Positions 54,101-64,000 of a stretch of DNA of 64,000 nt are shown here, piece by piece. Source of the DNA: Trichoplax sp. H2 (taxonomy: Eukaryota; Placozoa; Uniplacotomia; Trichoplacea); assembly GCA_003344405.1 (NCBI GenBank), contig NOWV01000126.1, forward strand, positions 62,001 to 126,000. Reading direction: 5' to 3'. Every line of letters starts with the position of its first letter. Within the stretch, counting starts at the first letter, position 1. The position numbers were made by a program, and so were the translations under genes. Under the pieces are notes generated by a model. The model saw nothing but the letters and a program-made list of their open reading frames with translations, was not told the DNA's origin and did not search any database.

Positions 54101-54595
54101 CGTAATTAGACGTAACTTTACCTCTATTATATGTTGAATACTTGATGTTCTCTTAGTCTGCTTTGAAGGGCTTTCTCGATAAAAAAACTAATCAAATTTC
54201 TGTCTGCTTTTTCTTACCTAGTTTTGAACAATTATTACAGTATAAATGAGAACAATATTTAATTTTTCGTTTAAGTCAGAAATTTAAATCATGGTTTGAT
54301 TCAAAATAATGATTTCAAAATTTCTTCAATAATATTAAAATTAAATGAAATTTTTACCGCTAGCTAATCATTTCTTTAAATGAAGTTTGTGTCTCGTTGC
54401 AACATAAATCATCGCATTAATAGTTTTCAACCCGAAACTGATTTAAAAATTGGGGAAACGACCAATCAACAATTTATTAAGAAAAGCATGAGAGAGTCAG
54501 ATTAAATAACTTATAAAATACATCAAGCTTCACTTCTAACATAATTCCTAATCATTAATACATTATAAAAGTCTAAAAAGTAACCTTTAAAACAT
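51196..54595. other. Intergenic, no gene seen
   Basis: About 3.4 kb, very AT-rich. A 75-codon plus frame at 53758-53985 has no recognisable content and was not called. Confidence 0.45.
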
Positions 54596-55011
54596 TGTAA
54601 GACAGTGTAATATTGTATTCTAAGTTGATGATATATCTAGTAATGTCTACCGTAGGTGTTGTGTTCAACATGTGATAGATATACTCGTTAGTAGCTTAAG
54701 TATTAAATATAGCTAGCTTAGTAGCTGTAATCCTTTTGAAGAGGAGCGCTACATTGCTCACACTAGAGCTTCACGTGAAAGGTGTAAACTAGCCTGTATT
54801 TGAGATGCTAATACCGAAGTGTGTAGTAAGTAAGGTGCTAAGACTGTAAACGCGAAAAGGTATATAAGCGAGTAGTTTAGTATAGTAAGTTAGTTCTTTC
54901 TCGTTAGAGGTCCTCAGCTAATCGATTACGTTGTATCTTCGTAAAGGAGGTTTTGTTCAATAAATCTTAATTTTCCAAAGTTTTGAAGATTCTTGATCTA
55001 TCAACCTCACA
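54596..55011 (+). mobile_element. Solo LTR with target duplication AACAT
   Basis: 416 bases from TGTAAGACAG to TCAACCTCACA. AACAT stands immediately before (54591-54595) and after (55012-55016) it. TATATAAG at 54861, about 265 bases in; AATAAA at 54959-54964. The GTTAGTT stretch after the TATA box and the final TTCAATAAATC block resemble the LTR at 47317. Confidence 0.88.
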
Positions 55012-55996
55012 AACATCAAAATTTTTAGCCTTAAAAATAACACTCTAACTACTTAACAATCAACACAACCTCTACCATTTGCCATCTTACTTTCTATTTT
55101 CTCAACTAAACTTTCCTAATGTAACTTTCATGTCACGTCAAAAAATTCCAAAGTTTCAAATTCACAACAAAAAGTTTGAATTCCAAAAATCAACTCTTGC
55201 AACTTTTTCTAAAATTAAAATCCAAAAATTTTACATGACTACTATGATTACTTTTCTTACATTAGTATTGACAATTGATGTTTTAGCTTGAAGATGTACG
55301 GTAACTGTACGATTTTAACCTACACTACAGCACTATACTGTCATGCTACAAATCTCCTATCTCTATGGATGGGGTTTTCTTACTGAGTCAAATTCATTTA
55401 CAATCCTAATAGACCATCAAACGCCCTTTGTTTAGATTAGGCAATTGGTCTTAGGTAATTCCTATAGTAATTTGTACTATACTTTGTAAAATAGTCTAGA
55501 AGAAAATATGGTGACGTCATGATTTGGCAGGGTAAAACTTAAAGATACCATCGCTTTCTAGGTATTTTCTATAGTTAATTAGCGTAACGAATTTCATGTT
55601 TTACTTATTACTTGATAAGAATATTAAGCATTCAATATGGAAACTGCTGATCGTGTGTAAATATCAAGATTACTAATACACCACATATTGGATTTGATAT
55701 TCAAATTCCATAATTGAATATTAATATCTATAAATTGCGTTAGTGTTAATAATTTGAAAACTTCATGGCTTGTTGAATCGAACGAAAGAGTTAATGTAAA
55801 ACGTAATATCGGTACAAAATTTTCAACCATTGTAGCTGCATCTAAGGGTTTATCATTGGCAAGTTTTTAAGTGACGATTATACGAAAGAATCCTACGTAT
55901 TGAAGTAATATCTTAAAGTCTAATAAATACTTTCTCAGTTTCATAAGTCGAAATAGGATTACAGATAACCGCTTCTCTCATAGATAATTATACCCT
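55012..55996. other. Between two LTRs, no gene called
   Basis: A 54-codon plus frame begins at the ATG at 55129 (MSRQKIPKF) and runs to 55291. It is Lys/Phe-rich and CA-rich in sequence, unlike the LTR, but matches no gag or other family I know. The rest is AT-rich without features. Confidence 0.35.
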
Positions 55997-56438
55997 TGTC
56001 ACAAACCAGCTTCGTGACAAGGATAACGTAAAACTAATCTCTAAATTACTATAGTCTTCCGGAATTCAGTATCCCTTAACTACCTCACAAGAATTTAGAC
56101 GCCTTTGATTCTACGTTAAAACAACTATACAATTGAGAACTGCTTTATTCAACTATCTGACGGGCTTATATACCCTTCTACAGCAGCTAACATTCACAAG
56201 TCATCTTATAAAAATACTTAGGTGAGAACATCTACTAACTAATTCTTCACAGTCGGACTACAATATGTCCATTCACAGAATCATTTTAGTGCACATTACA
56301 GCACAGCATTAAATTTACTGTAACACATTCATAATTAGAGTAATTCCTATTGTAAGTAACTAGTTGTAATATATTATCACTATAATATATTAACCAAATT
56401 TAGATAGCTATTTCTTCACGGTAGTTCGTACCGTGACA
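55997..56438 (-). mobile_element. Solo LTR with target duplication ACCCT
   Basis: 442 bases with TGTCAC and GTGACA at its ends, flanked on both sides by ACCCT (55992-55996 and 56439-56443). On the minus strand it starts TGTCACGGTACGAAC with a hairpin (TCACGGTA/TACCGTGA), has TATATAAG (reverse of 56165-56172) 266 bases in, and a GAATAAAG signal (reverse of 56143-56149). Its tip closely resembles the LTR next to the second gap. Confidence 0.9.
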
Positions 56439-56443
56439 ACCCT

Positions 56444-57518
56444 GTATAAAGTTTTCTTTCCAGGAAAGGTTTTAATTCAATTGTTGCTATTGTAATCATA
56501 ACAGATACAATAAATGATTTCTATTCCCTGATTTGTAATTTCTGCCGTAATTGTACATCGTCAGTAATTGAACCAGGGATAGAATTTTTTATTTAAAGTG
56601 TACAAAATACGATATTATTTGATGCTGCCATGATGATATTTCAGTATATAAAGAGGTTAGCTAAATATCTAGTACTTGTTATCAAGTAAAATTGCTTAGG
56701 GCTGTTCAATTCGCCATATAAATGTTATAATAGTGGCATCTTCATAATGAACAATGCAGAATTCACACTTGCGCAAGAAATACCTCATTTAGTCCATAAA
56801 GCTATTCTTTTTCTATTCACTATCTGATCGCGTATAATATATTTTAGTTAGTAAATATAAGGCTTTCCATATATACTAAACTTACCAATTAACAGTTCTG
56901 TGAGTTTTACCGTGCTATACAAGTACCATATAAGGCGTTTTAAAGTATACTAATATAAAACAATATTTTTGAATTAAAGAATTGTATAGGCTAGCTTAAG
57001 ATGAAACATTCATATGCAAATTAAAGAATTTTCGATATAAGGGTTAATTGTATGATAAAATTTCTGCGATAATCGATAAAAGGCTACTTTGATTATCATA
57101 TTGAGGGCCGAATTCACCTTATTAATAATATATTGAGAGAGCTCCTTTATTTACAACTTTGTTGCTCTACAAAAGGCTACAATTTGAGGCTCATAAGAAT
57201 CCTAATGAAATTGTTATATAAGTTGCAGGAAATTATTAGTGTATAAAAGAACTCAAATCTTCCCGTAATTGTTGCTTATTTCTAAGAGTATCGAAGTATT
57301 TGATATATAATACTACGTTTGTCATAATCCAGTTTTCTGGCGGTCTACGTATATAGGTTACAGCCAAAACCCGAAGTTGGCCAATATTTACAATATAAAA
57401 CATTATTGACCATTAACCGCGTGGTTTATTAATTTATTTTGAAATCTTGATCAATAAACAGTATAATTTTTGTTTGAATAGTGAACAAAGATAGCCAATT
57501 AAATTCTGTAGGATAACC
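56444..57518. other. Intergenic, no gene seen
   Basis: AT-rich. A second TATAAAAG near 57242 has no evident target. Confidence 0.45.
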
Positions 57519-57526
57519 TATAAAAG
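57519..57526 (+). promoter_or_regulatory. Candidate TATA box for the integrase-like frame
   Basis: TATAAAAG about 166 bases upstream of the ATG at 57692, followed by a GC-richer stretch. Use as a promoter is inferred. Confidence 0.35.
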
Positions 57527-57691
57527 TAACGCGAGCTGTTGTTAGGGTACGATTTATGCAACTTTGCTAAGGATCGTTCTAGTTTGCAACAAAGCGAGAC
57601 AAGTTTCAATCCATTTATATTTGCTGATTAATCTTTCTTCCATTTTGTATTTTGTACTAACATTTAATCATTTAGTTAGTTATTATTTGCA

Positions 57692-58066
57692 ATGGCATCG
57701 AATAATGATATGAAAAGGAAATTCGATGGAGAGCTCTTAAAGCAGTCGAATACGAAAGGTAGCAACTCCAAAATTTTCACTCTCGATAAGTATAAAGCTC
57801 TAATCGAAGAAGTGAAAGCAGCTAAGCCGACAAATAAGAAGACTTCAACGGAATATCGTCGCTTGGCTCGCTTTGATGTCATCCAAGTTGAAGAGTTAGA
57901 AAAATTGATAGAGCCTATCAAGAAGGACCAAAATATCTGGTACTTCTTGTATACAGATGAAACATTTGACATCATACATGAAATACACTTGAGGGTTGGT
58001 CACGGTGGAAGAAACCGTATGGTAAAAGAATTGAACCTCAAATATAAAATTTTACGAAAGAAATAA
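57692..58066 (+). CDS. KRBA2-like integrase N-terminal (H2C2) domain protein, truncated
   Basis: 124 residues. The pattern KYKALIEEVKAAK, then TEYRRLARFDVIQVEELEKL, then IHEIHLRVGHGGRNRMVKEL is that of the region ahead of, and the first half of, the integrase zinc-binding domain of KRBA2/SCAND3-type proteins and the related retroelements. His99 and His104 of the HHCC motif are present; the two Cys expected some 30 residues later are absent, because the frame stops at 58064 and the minus-strand LTR starts seven bases further on. The catalytic DDE core is missing. So this is probably a transposon-derived gene cut by a later LTR insertion. The frame itself is intact, with good codon content for its AT-rich setting, so expression of a small DNA- or RNA-binding remnant cannot be excluded. 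Domain recognition is from memory of the family, not a search. Confidence 0.65.
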   Translation: MASNNDMKRKFDGELLKQSNTKGSNSKIFTLDKYKALIEEVKAAKPTNKKTSTEYRRLARFDVIQVEELEKLIEPIKKDQNIWYFLYTDETFDIIHEIHLRVGHGGRNRMVKELNLKYKILRKK

Positions 58067-58072
58067 TTATTC

Positions 58073-59049
58073 TGTACATCGGTTTTCTAAAATTTGGAAA
58101 AATAAGGGCTTTATTGAATCTTATACTAAGATTAACTACATGCAGCTCTACTCTAGCCGAATACTACTACTATAGATTTCTACAACGAACTAACAGAATA
58201 ATCTAAAGTTGCATTAACAATAGAGGTTGTTAATTAATTATCTTATATGAAGTCTTTAATGGCAATATTCATAATAATTCCTATAACTTTAAAAGGATAG
58301 TTTTATTTTATGTGCACCAGGAGTTTCTGACGAGACTATAAAAGGCTGGTGCCTGAAGATTCCTTTTTAGTTAGTTAGTCGGTTGGATAGTCAACTAGTT
58401 TCTCAATTGATATTTAATTGTAAAGACTATAATCTTGGGTGCCGAGATTCCTTCAGTATTAAATGATAGTAAATCTCTGAATTTCTCGTCTACACTATCT
58501 GTGACGCTATAACTATACCACAGTATTCGGTCGTTGGAACTGAATTATTTGGTGATATAGCTAATCTCGCCTCTTTAAGTTAGTAAGTGGCGTTCTCCGC
58601 AAGGATTGGTGTGTGTTGACTACTTTGTCACTAGTGGTGTGTAACATGCATGCTTTTATACTTTTCGTAGCATTCGCAGCTACAATCCGTAACGCAACCT
58701 TTTAACTTATATTACAAATAGTGAAATTATTCTTAGAACACTATTCTACTGCGAACCATCATTAATCCAATATGGATATGACTACAGTACTTACGTAGAC
58801 ATTATTCACACCAGCCAAAGTACAATGAATTAACCATATCTTAATATCTGATTTACAGTTCTATTTTTACCTATAGCCTTATTAGTAACTCAGCACCTCA
58901 CTGTATATAGTCATCTGTACTCTAGCATAGAGTCTATACTACTAGAGTCTATAGTTATAGCTACCAAATATCTCTTAGGATAAGTATCTACCGTACATTA
59001 TACTATACATGGCTAACAGTCTACATTCACAATACTAAGTTATATTACA
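58073..59049 (-). mobile_element. LTR interrupted by a nested insertion
   Basis: Reverse-complement relative of the LTR at 47317-47751. 58073-58214 matches its R-U5 part (TTAGAAAACC, CTTTATTGAATCTTA, AGCTCTACTCTAGCCGAAT) and 58647-58850 matches the TATA and upstream U3 part (GCTTTTATACTTTTCG, CCATATTGGAT-type). 58951-59049 matches the U3 start, ending TATATTACA. About 100 bases near 58855-58950 are extra relative to the other copy. No target duplication was found for the outer ends (TATTC against ACAGG), so this may be half of a rearranged element. Confidence 0.75.
58215..58646 (+). mobile_element. Nested 432-base LTR-like insertion with duplication TGCAT
   Basis: TGCAT occurs at 58210-58214 and again at 58647-58651, whereas the uninterrupted relative at 47 kb has it once. 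The insert begins TAACAATAG and ends GTGTAACA, so it has the usual CA end but TA and not TG at its start. It has its own TATAAAAG at 58337-58344 on the plus strand, opposite in direction to the host LTR. No coding frame. An alternative start at TGTTAATTAA (about 58228) would give paired TGTTA/TAACA ends but would break the simple target duplication. Confidence 0.7.
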
Positions 59050-60438
59050 ACAGGCTATTAAGATCTGGCGAAAATATACTACAATAAATTCTATTATATA
59101 ATAGCAAGAGCTACGCTTTTCTTTTCATTTTTTTATGAAGCAGCTCCAGGAACTACTCTTCTTAATCAAAGTCTTAAAATCAATAGCCCATACGGTATTA
59201 TAATCTGTAGAACAGTTTTATTCAGTGAACTTATGTTGAGAAGGAAATTTGCATGGCTGCCGTACCATAATTTCCATACGATAACTTATCTGGGAATGTG
59301 TTGATATTAATTTATTTATGACGTTACGCATACTTTAATAGATAATTGCATAATTTGACGATGTTATCTACGTATTGATAATCAATATTTAGGTAGATTG
59401 GCTATAAATAAACTGGTTTTTTAATTAAATTTGGTTTCAGTTTTGTATTAGAGAGACTAGTGATGTAACTGTTGCTCCTACCGATGAGAGATCCTCAGTA
59501 TTTGGAGTTATACAGTAAGTAAATGCCGGTTAACAAACCTGACTTTAGCCTCGTAGCTTTAGTTTTTCGTAGTAGTTTAGCTTTTTCTTGCTACAAATTT
59601 CTATTTCTAACAACCCCCAAACCGCTATTTGATTAATATCATCAGGTTTATAGTCAATAAATGCACTTGCGAATGAATGATGTCTTAACTGAGAAATACC
59701 AAGTCACTTATTTGATTAAGTGATGAATTATAACCACGATACGATCATCATATTTTCTTACATTATAGCGCTCAAATACTGCAAACATCAATGTTTCTAT
59801 AAATATGAATTGCAAATAAGATAGTACTTTTACAGGCTTTCTACGCTCTTCCAATATCATTTATTCTCTTCATAGCTATTTCGGCATGCAAGATTGATTG
59901 GTAATTTTATTAGCTTGATCAGCCAGTCATTTTACAAAGTACTTAATCGCATTTCTATAGCTACCATATACGTGCTACAGTAATTCTTTCTTGAGATGTT
60001 ATCAGACATTGCGGATCATTTATTACAGTTGATCAAAAGCATTTAGTGAAATGATTACTAAAAAAGTTATTTATCTGTAAAACGATTTCTTTGTTGACAA
60101 TATTACTTCAAATTACTAGCCATATCTAGTGATATATACTGTCCTTACGTGCTTTTTCTAAACCTTTAATGACCTTGGAAATGAAATCGAATTAGTAAAG
60201 CTCTATTTTTCGTTCATATCTATGCGGCTATAATTATTACTGCAGGATTGAGCTGCAAAGAGAATTATTCCTGAAGGTAGTTATGATTCTACATGTTTTA
60301 TATATTTTCCAAATAATCTGTTTATACTTACAACGACGTTTTATTACTGTACTAGTTAATGATTTCTCTGACTTAGACTTCAATTTTGCTTAGAAATAAT
60401 GATCGTTTATAATTTCCTTTGAAGTTATTGTACTATAT
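59050..60438. other. Intergenic, no gene seen
   Basis: AT-rich, with no recognised coding or repeat feature. Confidence 0.45.
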
Positions 60439-60855
60439 TGTAGTGCAGCCCAAATATAGCTTAAGATTATATACAGTATGTGTGAATATCGTGCATGCCG
60501 TAATTACTAGGCTAATTAAGATAGATACCCTTGTATAGGTGCTAGATCGTAGAGTGAGATTAAATATGTGAGGATTTGTATTAGTAATTGCAATACGGAT
60601 TGTAAAAGTTATTAGTCATACTGTTTGGCACCTCCAGGAACGCTAGAGGTGTGATGTTAGCCTTATTAAGGTAGATAATGATTTATGTGTCACGAAGATA
60701 CTCTGCACATAATTGTATATAAGCAGGAGATTTTATCTCCGAAGACAGAGTAGCCATAGATAATCTAGTCCTTGGTAGAAGACGTAATTATTGTAATAAA
60801 GCGATTTTCCTTCAAGTTGTGGAAGTCGTTGCATTTCGATAGACACTTTATTACA
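60439..60855 (+). mobile_element. Solo LTR with target duplication TATAT
   Basis: 417 bases from TGTAGTGCAGCCC to CTTTATTACA, with TATAT at 60434-60438 and 60856-60860. TATATAAG lies at 60716-60723 (277 bases in) and AATAAA at 60795-60800. A hairpin (CACCTC/GAGGTG) lies at 60629-60652. The same architecture as the LTRs at 47317 and 54596. TATAT is a low-complexity duplication, so it alone is weak evidence; the matching length and signal spacing support the call. Confidence 0.75.
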
Positions 60856-60860
60856 TATAT

Positions 60861-63584
60861 TAATGCAATGAGAGTACAATATTTTGTGAAATGTTGAAAT
60901 TGATGAATTAAAGTCTTATTGTTATGCTTTAGCTATTATAGTAAAAGCTTTTGTAATGAGATAAAAATACTTCTATAAAGCGAATGCCAAAATTAAATAT
61001 TCAATTGCGCTACCATCAATAATATTTATATTTTTAGATTATTTAACGCGATATTATTATTGCGCATTGATAATAACTGGTAACCTTGAAGGACTATTAA
61101 TATCTTTTAAGAAAGCTATCGATTTTAAAATTAGGGTAATTTTTATAGCTATTACTATATTAAAGAGTTCGAAAAGTTATGTTGGTGCTAGGATGAATAA
61201 AATTGTTCTAACAATACAGGAATGAAACTCTAAGGAGGGCAAATGGGTAACGGTGATTGTTGCCTTACATGTATTCACCAAAAGTCAGCAGGCACTCGAC
61301 TGAATAGTTTTCTTCACTTAGTATACAGTAATATATACTTTACGAACTTTTACTTGACTTAAATGCTTAAGACTTATGTAGTTTAACTTTTAATAATTGA
61401 ATTCGTACGGTCTTGATTTATAAGTTTAAAGATGCAAGTTTTATTAGATCTTACGTGATAAATTGTGAGTCATAACCTTAATATAGGGACTGCACTGTTT
61501 AGAATCATATGTTCGAAATATGAACAATATTAAACAAAGCAATGATCATTATAAAAAGTGGACATTTAAAGCGGAATCCATTTTATAATTTGCAAGTTAC
61601 TTGCTGACATTAAATAAGTAATAGGAGAAAAAGAAAAATCTAATAGCTGCTGTTTTATGATAATTGTCTTAATCTATCGGGTTTCAATTTATTAAAATTA
61701 TTTTCAATTCAATTAAAGTTACTGTCAACTAATTAAGTAAATAAAATCTTATATGTAACGAATTAAATCATTTAAATGCTAATATGGCGATGAACTAAAA
61801 GTTTATAACAGAATTAAAACCTAGGCTAAGCCGTTACCATTTTTAGTAAAACTCGTATGTTTTGGGTAATAATTAGCCGAATTTTGAGGTATTAGTACTG
61901 CTTGTAATTTCACGTTGCAGTGTATTTGTGGAATGATAAAATAAGCTGCTGGTTTTTGGTCAATTGCCATACTATAAATTACAAGGATTTGTGTATTTTA
62001 TATATAATGAACAGCTAATGTCGAAACTAATTCAATAAAGGAGTTACTACATGATGAATACGTATACTGTATTAGAAATATATTTTGGATAGGCATTATA
62101 TAAATCCAAAAAATATTCCAGATAATTCATGATATACTCGATACAAATACAAGTAAAAATTTCTTAAAGCTATCATTTTAGATTTTCTATCTTAAATTAA
62201 TTTAGGAAATAAAATATCTTGTATACAGCTCATTAAATTTCAAAAACTTCTTAAAAACCCTTCAACGTATGTTGTAGTCTCAGCTAATTATAGTAGTTAT
62301 TGAAGTACGCTAGCATTAAGAAGCAGAATAGTCTACTAATTAGGTAATTTCATGATTGCTGATGATGATACGGTGTACTTATACTATTCGTGCTATATGT
62401 TTATAAGGCCGCAGTAGTCGACTATATAAGATGATGTTTTTATGTAATGTCTTAATATAGCTGTTAGATAATATGGAATTGTTATCGTGGAGACGAACCT
62501 GATTATTCGGTTTATCATAACCATTTTCGACTGTTATTATGAGGTACGAAAAGGGGAGTCTTCTCTTGTCGAGCGTTCTATCTGTAAACGGTTACTTTTA
62601 AGATTAAACGCGGCGTTTGCCTGATCTTGTATTAGGTTAGAGATTTGCTTACTTTTAGTAATTCAGATTTTAAGATAGACAATTGCAAACTTGAGGGGTT
62701 ATAAAACCCAGCACTTCAGCTTGAAACTTTCTTATACTACAAGTTTACGTATGCATCAAATTGCACGCAGAAATATATCTTGAGCAGTAGGTGTAAATAC
62801 GACAACACTTGTATGATAAGAACTACTATTGCCTTCGTTTTAAATTCTCCCATATTCTTTTACAAGCTTAAAGAACCGGTCGTTTATATTATAAGAATTC
62901 ATAAATGAAAACTTTGATTCATGTTAAAAAATAGCTGTTAGATTTATGAAAATTTCTAGGTAATTCCATCTGCTCAGTAATACTCCAAAAAATTCTAAAA
63001 GCATTCAAGAATTTTAGGCTACTTTATGTAAGCTATAGAATTAATATAAAATATGTTACGGACTAAAATTTCACGAAGTATACTAAAGAAAATGAGAAGA
63101 CATACTTTCTCTTCTATCATTACCACTGCTATACCGCTACGCCGATAATAAATACAGGGACTAATCTAAAGTAAAGTCCCTGGGCAATGTACTATAAAAG
63201 AACTATGCTTCTTTTAGTATTCCCTAGCCAACTACAGTAGTCAGTGTACCACACGAAGAACTCGAAGAAATCGCTAAAAGCGCCTTACTCATCAATTGCA
63301 CGGTCTTAAATAGATTTTTAACATTATGATGGCTCCGACCGCAAGCAGAGTTATAATTTTAGTAAATTTTTCAATAAATGATGCTAATGCATCCAAAATG
63401 TATCCATTATTACTAGCAAAGACTAATAAAAGTCTTATATTAGTTATAATAATGCTAATGTTGAATCAATCGGAATAAAAATCTAATATTCCGATCTAGA
63501 AATGTCATTAAAAGGTTCTTATATTTTTATGAATGAATAACCGTGTTTATCTCAGATTTTGCTCGCTCCAACATTTTTGGTTGT
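60861..63584. other. Intergenic, no gene seen
   Basis: AT-rich. An LTR-like stretch near 62443-62850 (TGTAATGT start, GGGGTTATAAAACCC) lacks a target duplication and was left uncalled. Confidence 0.4.
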
Positions 63585-64000
63585 TGTAGTGTATTTAGAA
63601 TATACTGTAACTATATTCTACTCGTAAATATAGACATGTTGTATTGCTCTTATATTTAGACAGATCTACAGTCCGCTTATTCTACATTCATATATAGACT
63701 ACTGTATTTAGTTATTACGGTACTCGCTGTTTTCTACAATCATCTGCTATTTTGTAACCTGTTATGGTATTTGTTGTATCTAATTCCACAATCCTATTCT
63801 CTGCATGTGCTCTATCTTTTAAACTATAAATACCGGCGATTTCTACCTCAGAGTTCGTTAGCCTCCCAGTTAGTCTTCTAGTTAGTCTCTCACAGTCTAA
63901 TACTTCTACTCGTTACTCACGACAGCTTGCACGCTGATCTACCGTAACTACCTCACTGTACTTCACATTACTAACCTACTATAAAGCATAACTTTTATAA
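63585..64000 (+). mobile_element. Candidate LTR running to the window end
   Basis: Starts TGTAGTGTATTT, like the LTRs at 35273 and 60439, has TATAAATACC at 63825 (240 bases in), and the GTTCGTTAG / AGTTAGTCT stretch that follows the TATA box in the related copies. The 3' end and any target duplication are outside the window. Confidence 0.45.

Noticed and set aside
55129-55291. 54-codon frame next to an LTR, considered as a gag start
   Set aside because: The LTR has its own complete target duplication and is therefore solo; the peptide has no gag-like feature.
62443-62850. LTR-like segment with a TGTAATGT start and a TATAAAA box in a hairpin
   Set aside because: No matching 3' border or target duplication was found.
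1-64000. CRISPR arrays, bacterial operons, ribosomal RNA or phage genes
   Set aside because: None seen; spliced genes and eukaryotic signals show this is animal nuclear DNA.

Overview
This is nuclear DNA of an early-branching animal. Genes are split by many short GT-AG introns (mostly 50 to 200 bases), the sequence is AT-rich, and the proteins are strikingly close to vertebrate Integrator, MRE11 and GSK3. Single-exon rhodopsin-type receptors and compact introns in AT-rich DNA would suit a placozoan (Trichoplax-like) genome, but that assignment is inference; the sequence itself only supports 'metazoan'. Two 20-base N runs mark assembly gaps.

Bases 1 to 8.5 kb hold two convergent genes: the C-terminal three quarters of INTS10 (plus strand, cut by the window start) and a nearly complete MRE11 (minus strand, 16 exons recognised). 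From 7.5 to 10.9 kb runs a field of TACAGT/ACTGTA repeats, including three copies of a hairpin-forming unit. From 10.9 to 12.6 kb CCAT motifs on a pyrimidine-rich background are strongly over-represented. This lies between the divergent MRE11 and GSK3 genes and may contain their promoters. A poly-G tract carries the first gap. GSK3 (plus strand, 9 exons, 408 residues) fills 13.8 to 19.0 kb and is complete from the inhibitory N-terminal serine to the stop.

The middle is gene-poor: a single-exon class A GPCR (minus, 22.1 to 23.2 kb), a two-exon four-EF-hand calmodulin-like gene (minus, 30.3 to 33.9 kb, 3.1 kb intron), a diverged 190-base tandem duplication near 25.5 kb, and a second single-exon GPCR (plus, 50.2 to 51.2 kb).

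From about 35 kb to the end the non-genic DNA holds a family of stand-alone long terminal repeats, about 415 to 445 bases each, with a TATA box near position 270 and usually an AATAAA signal. Four have recognisable 5-base target-site duplications: GTAAG, AACAT, ACCCT and TATAT. One more sits beside the second gap in a way that suggests an LTR-filled and an LTR-empty haplotype were scaffolded in tandem. Another carries a nested insertion right behind its TATA box and abuts an open reading frame for a truncated KRBA2-like integrase zinc-binding domain. No internal polyprotein region was recognised, so these look like solo LTRs. The genes do not form an operon or pathway; apart from the convergent and divergent pairs they appear to be independent units.
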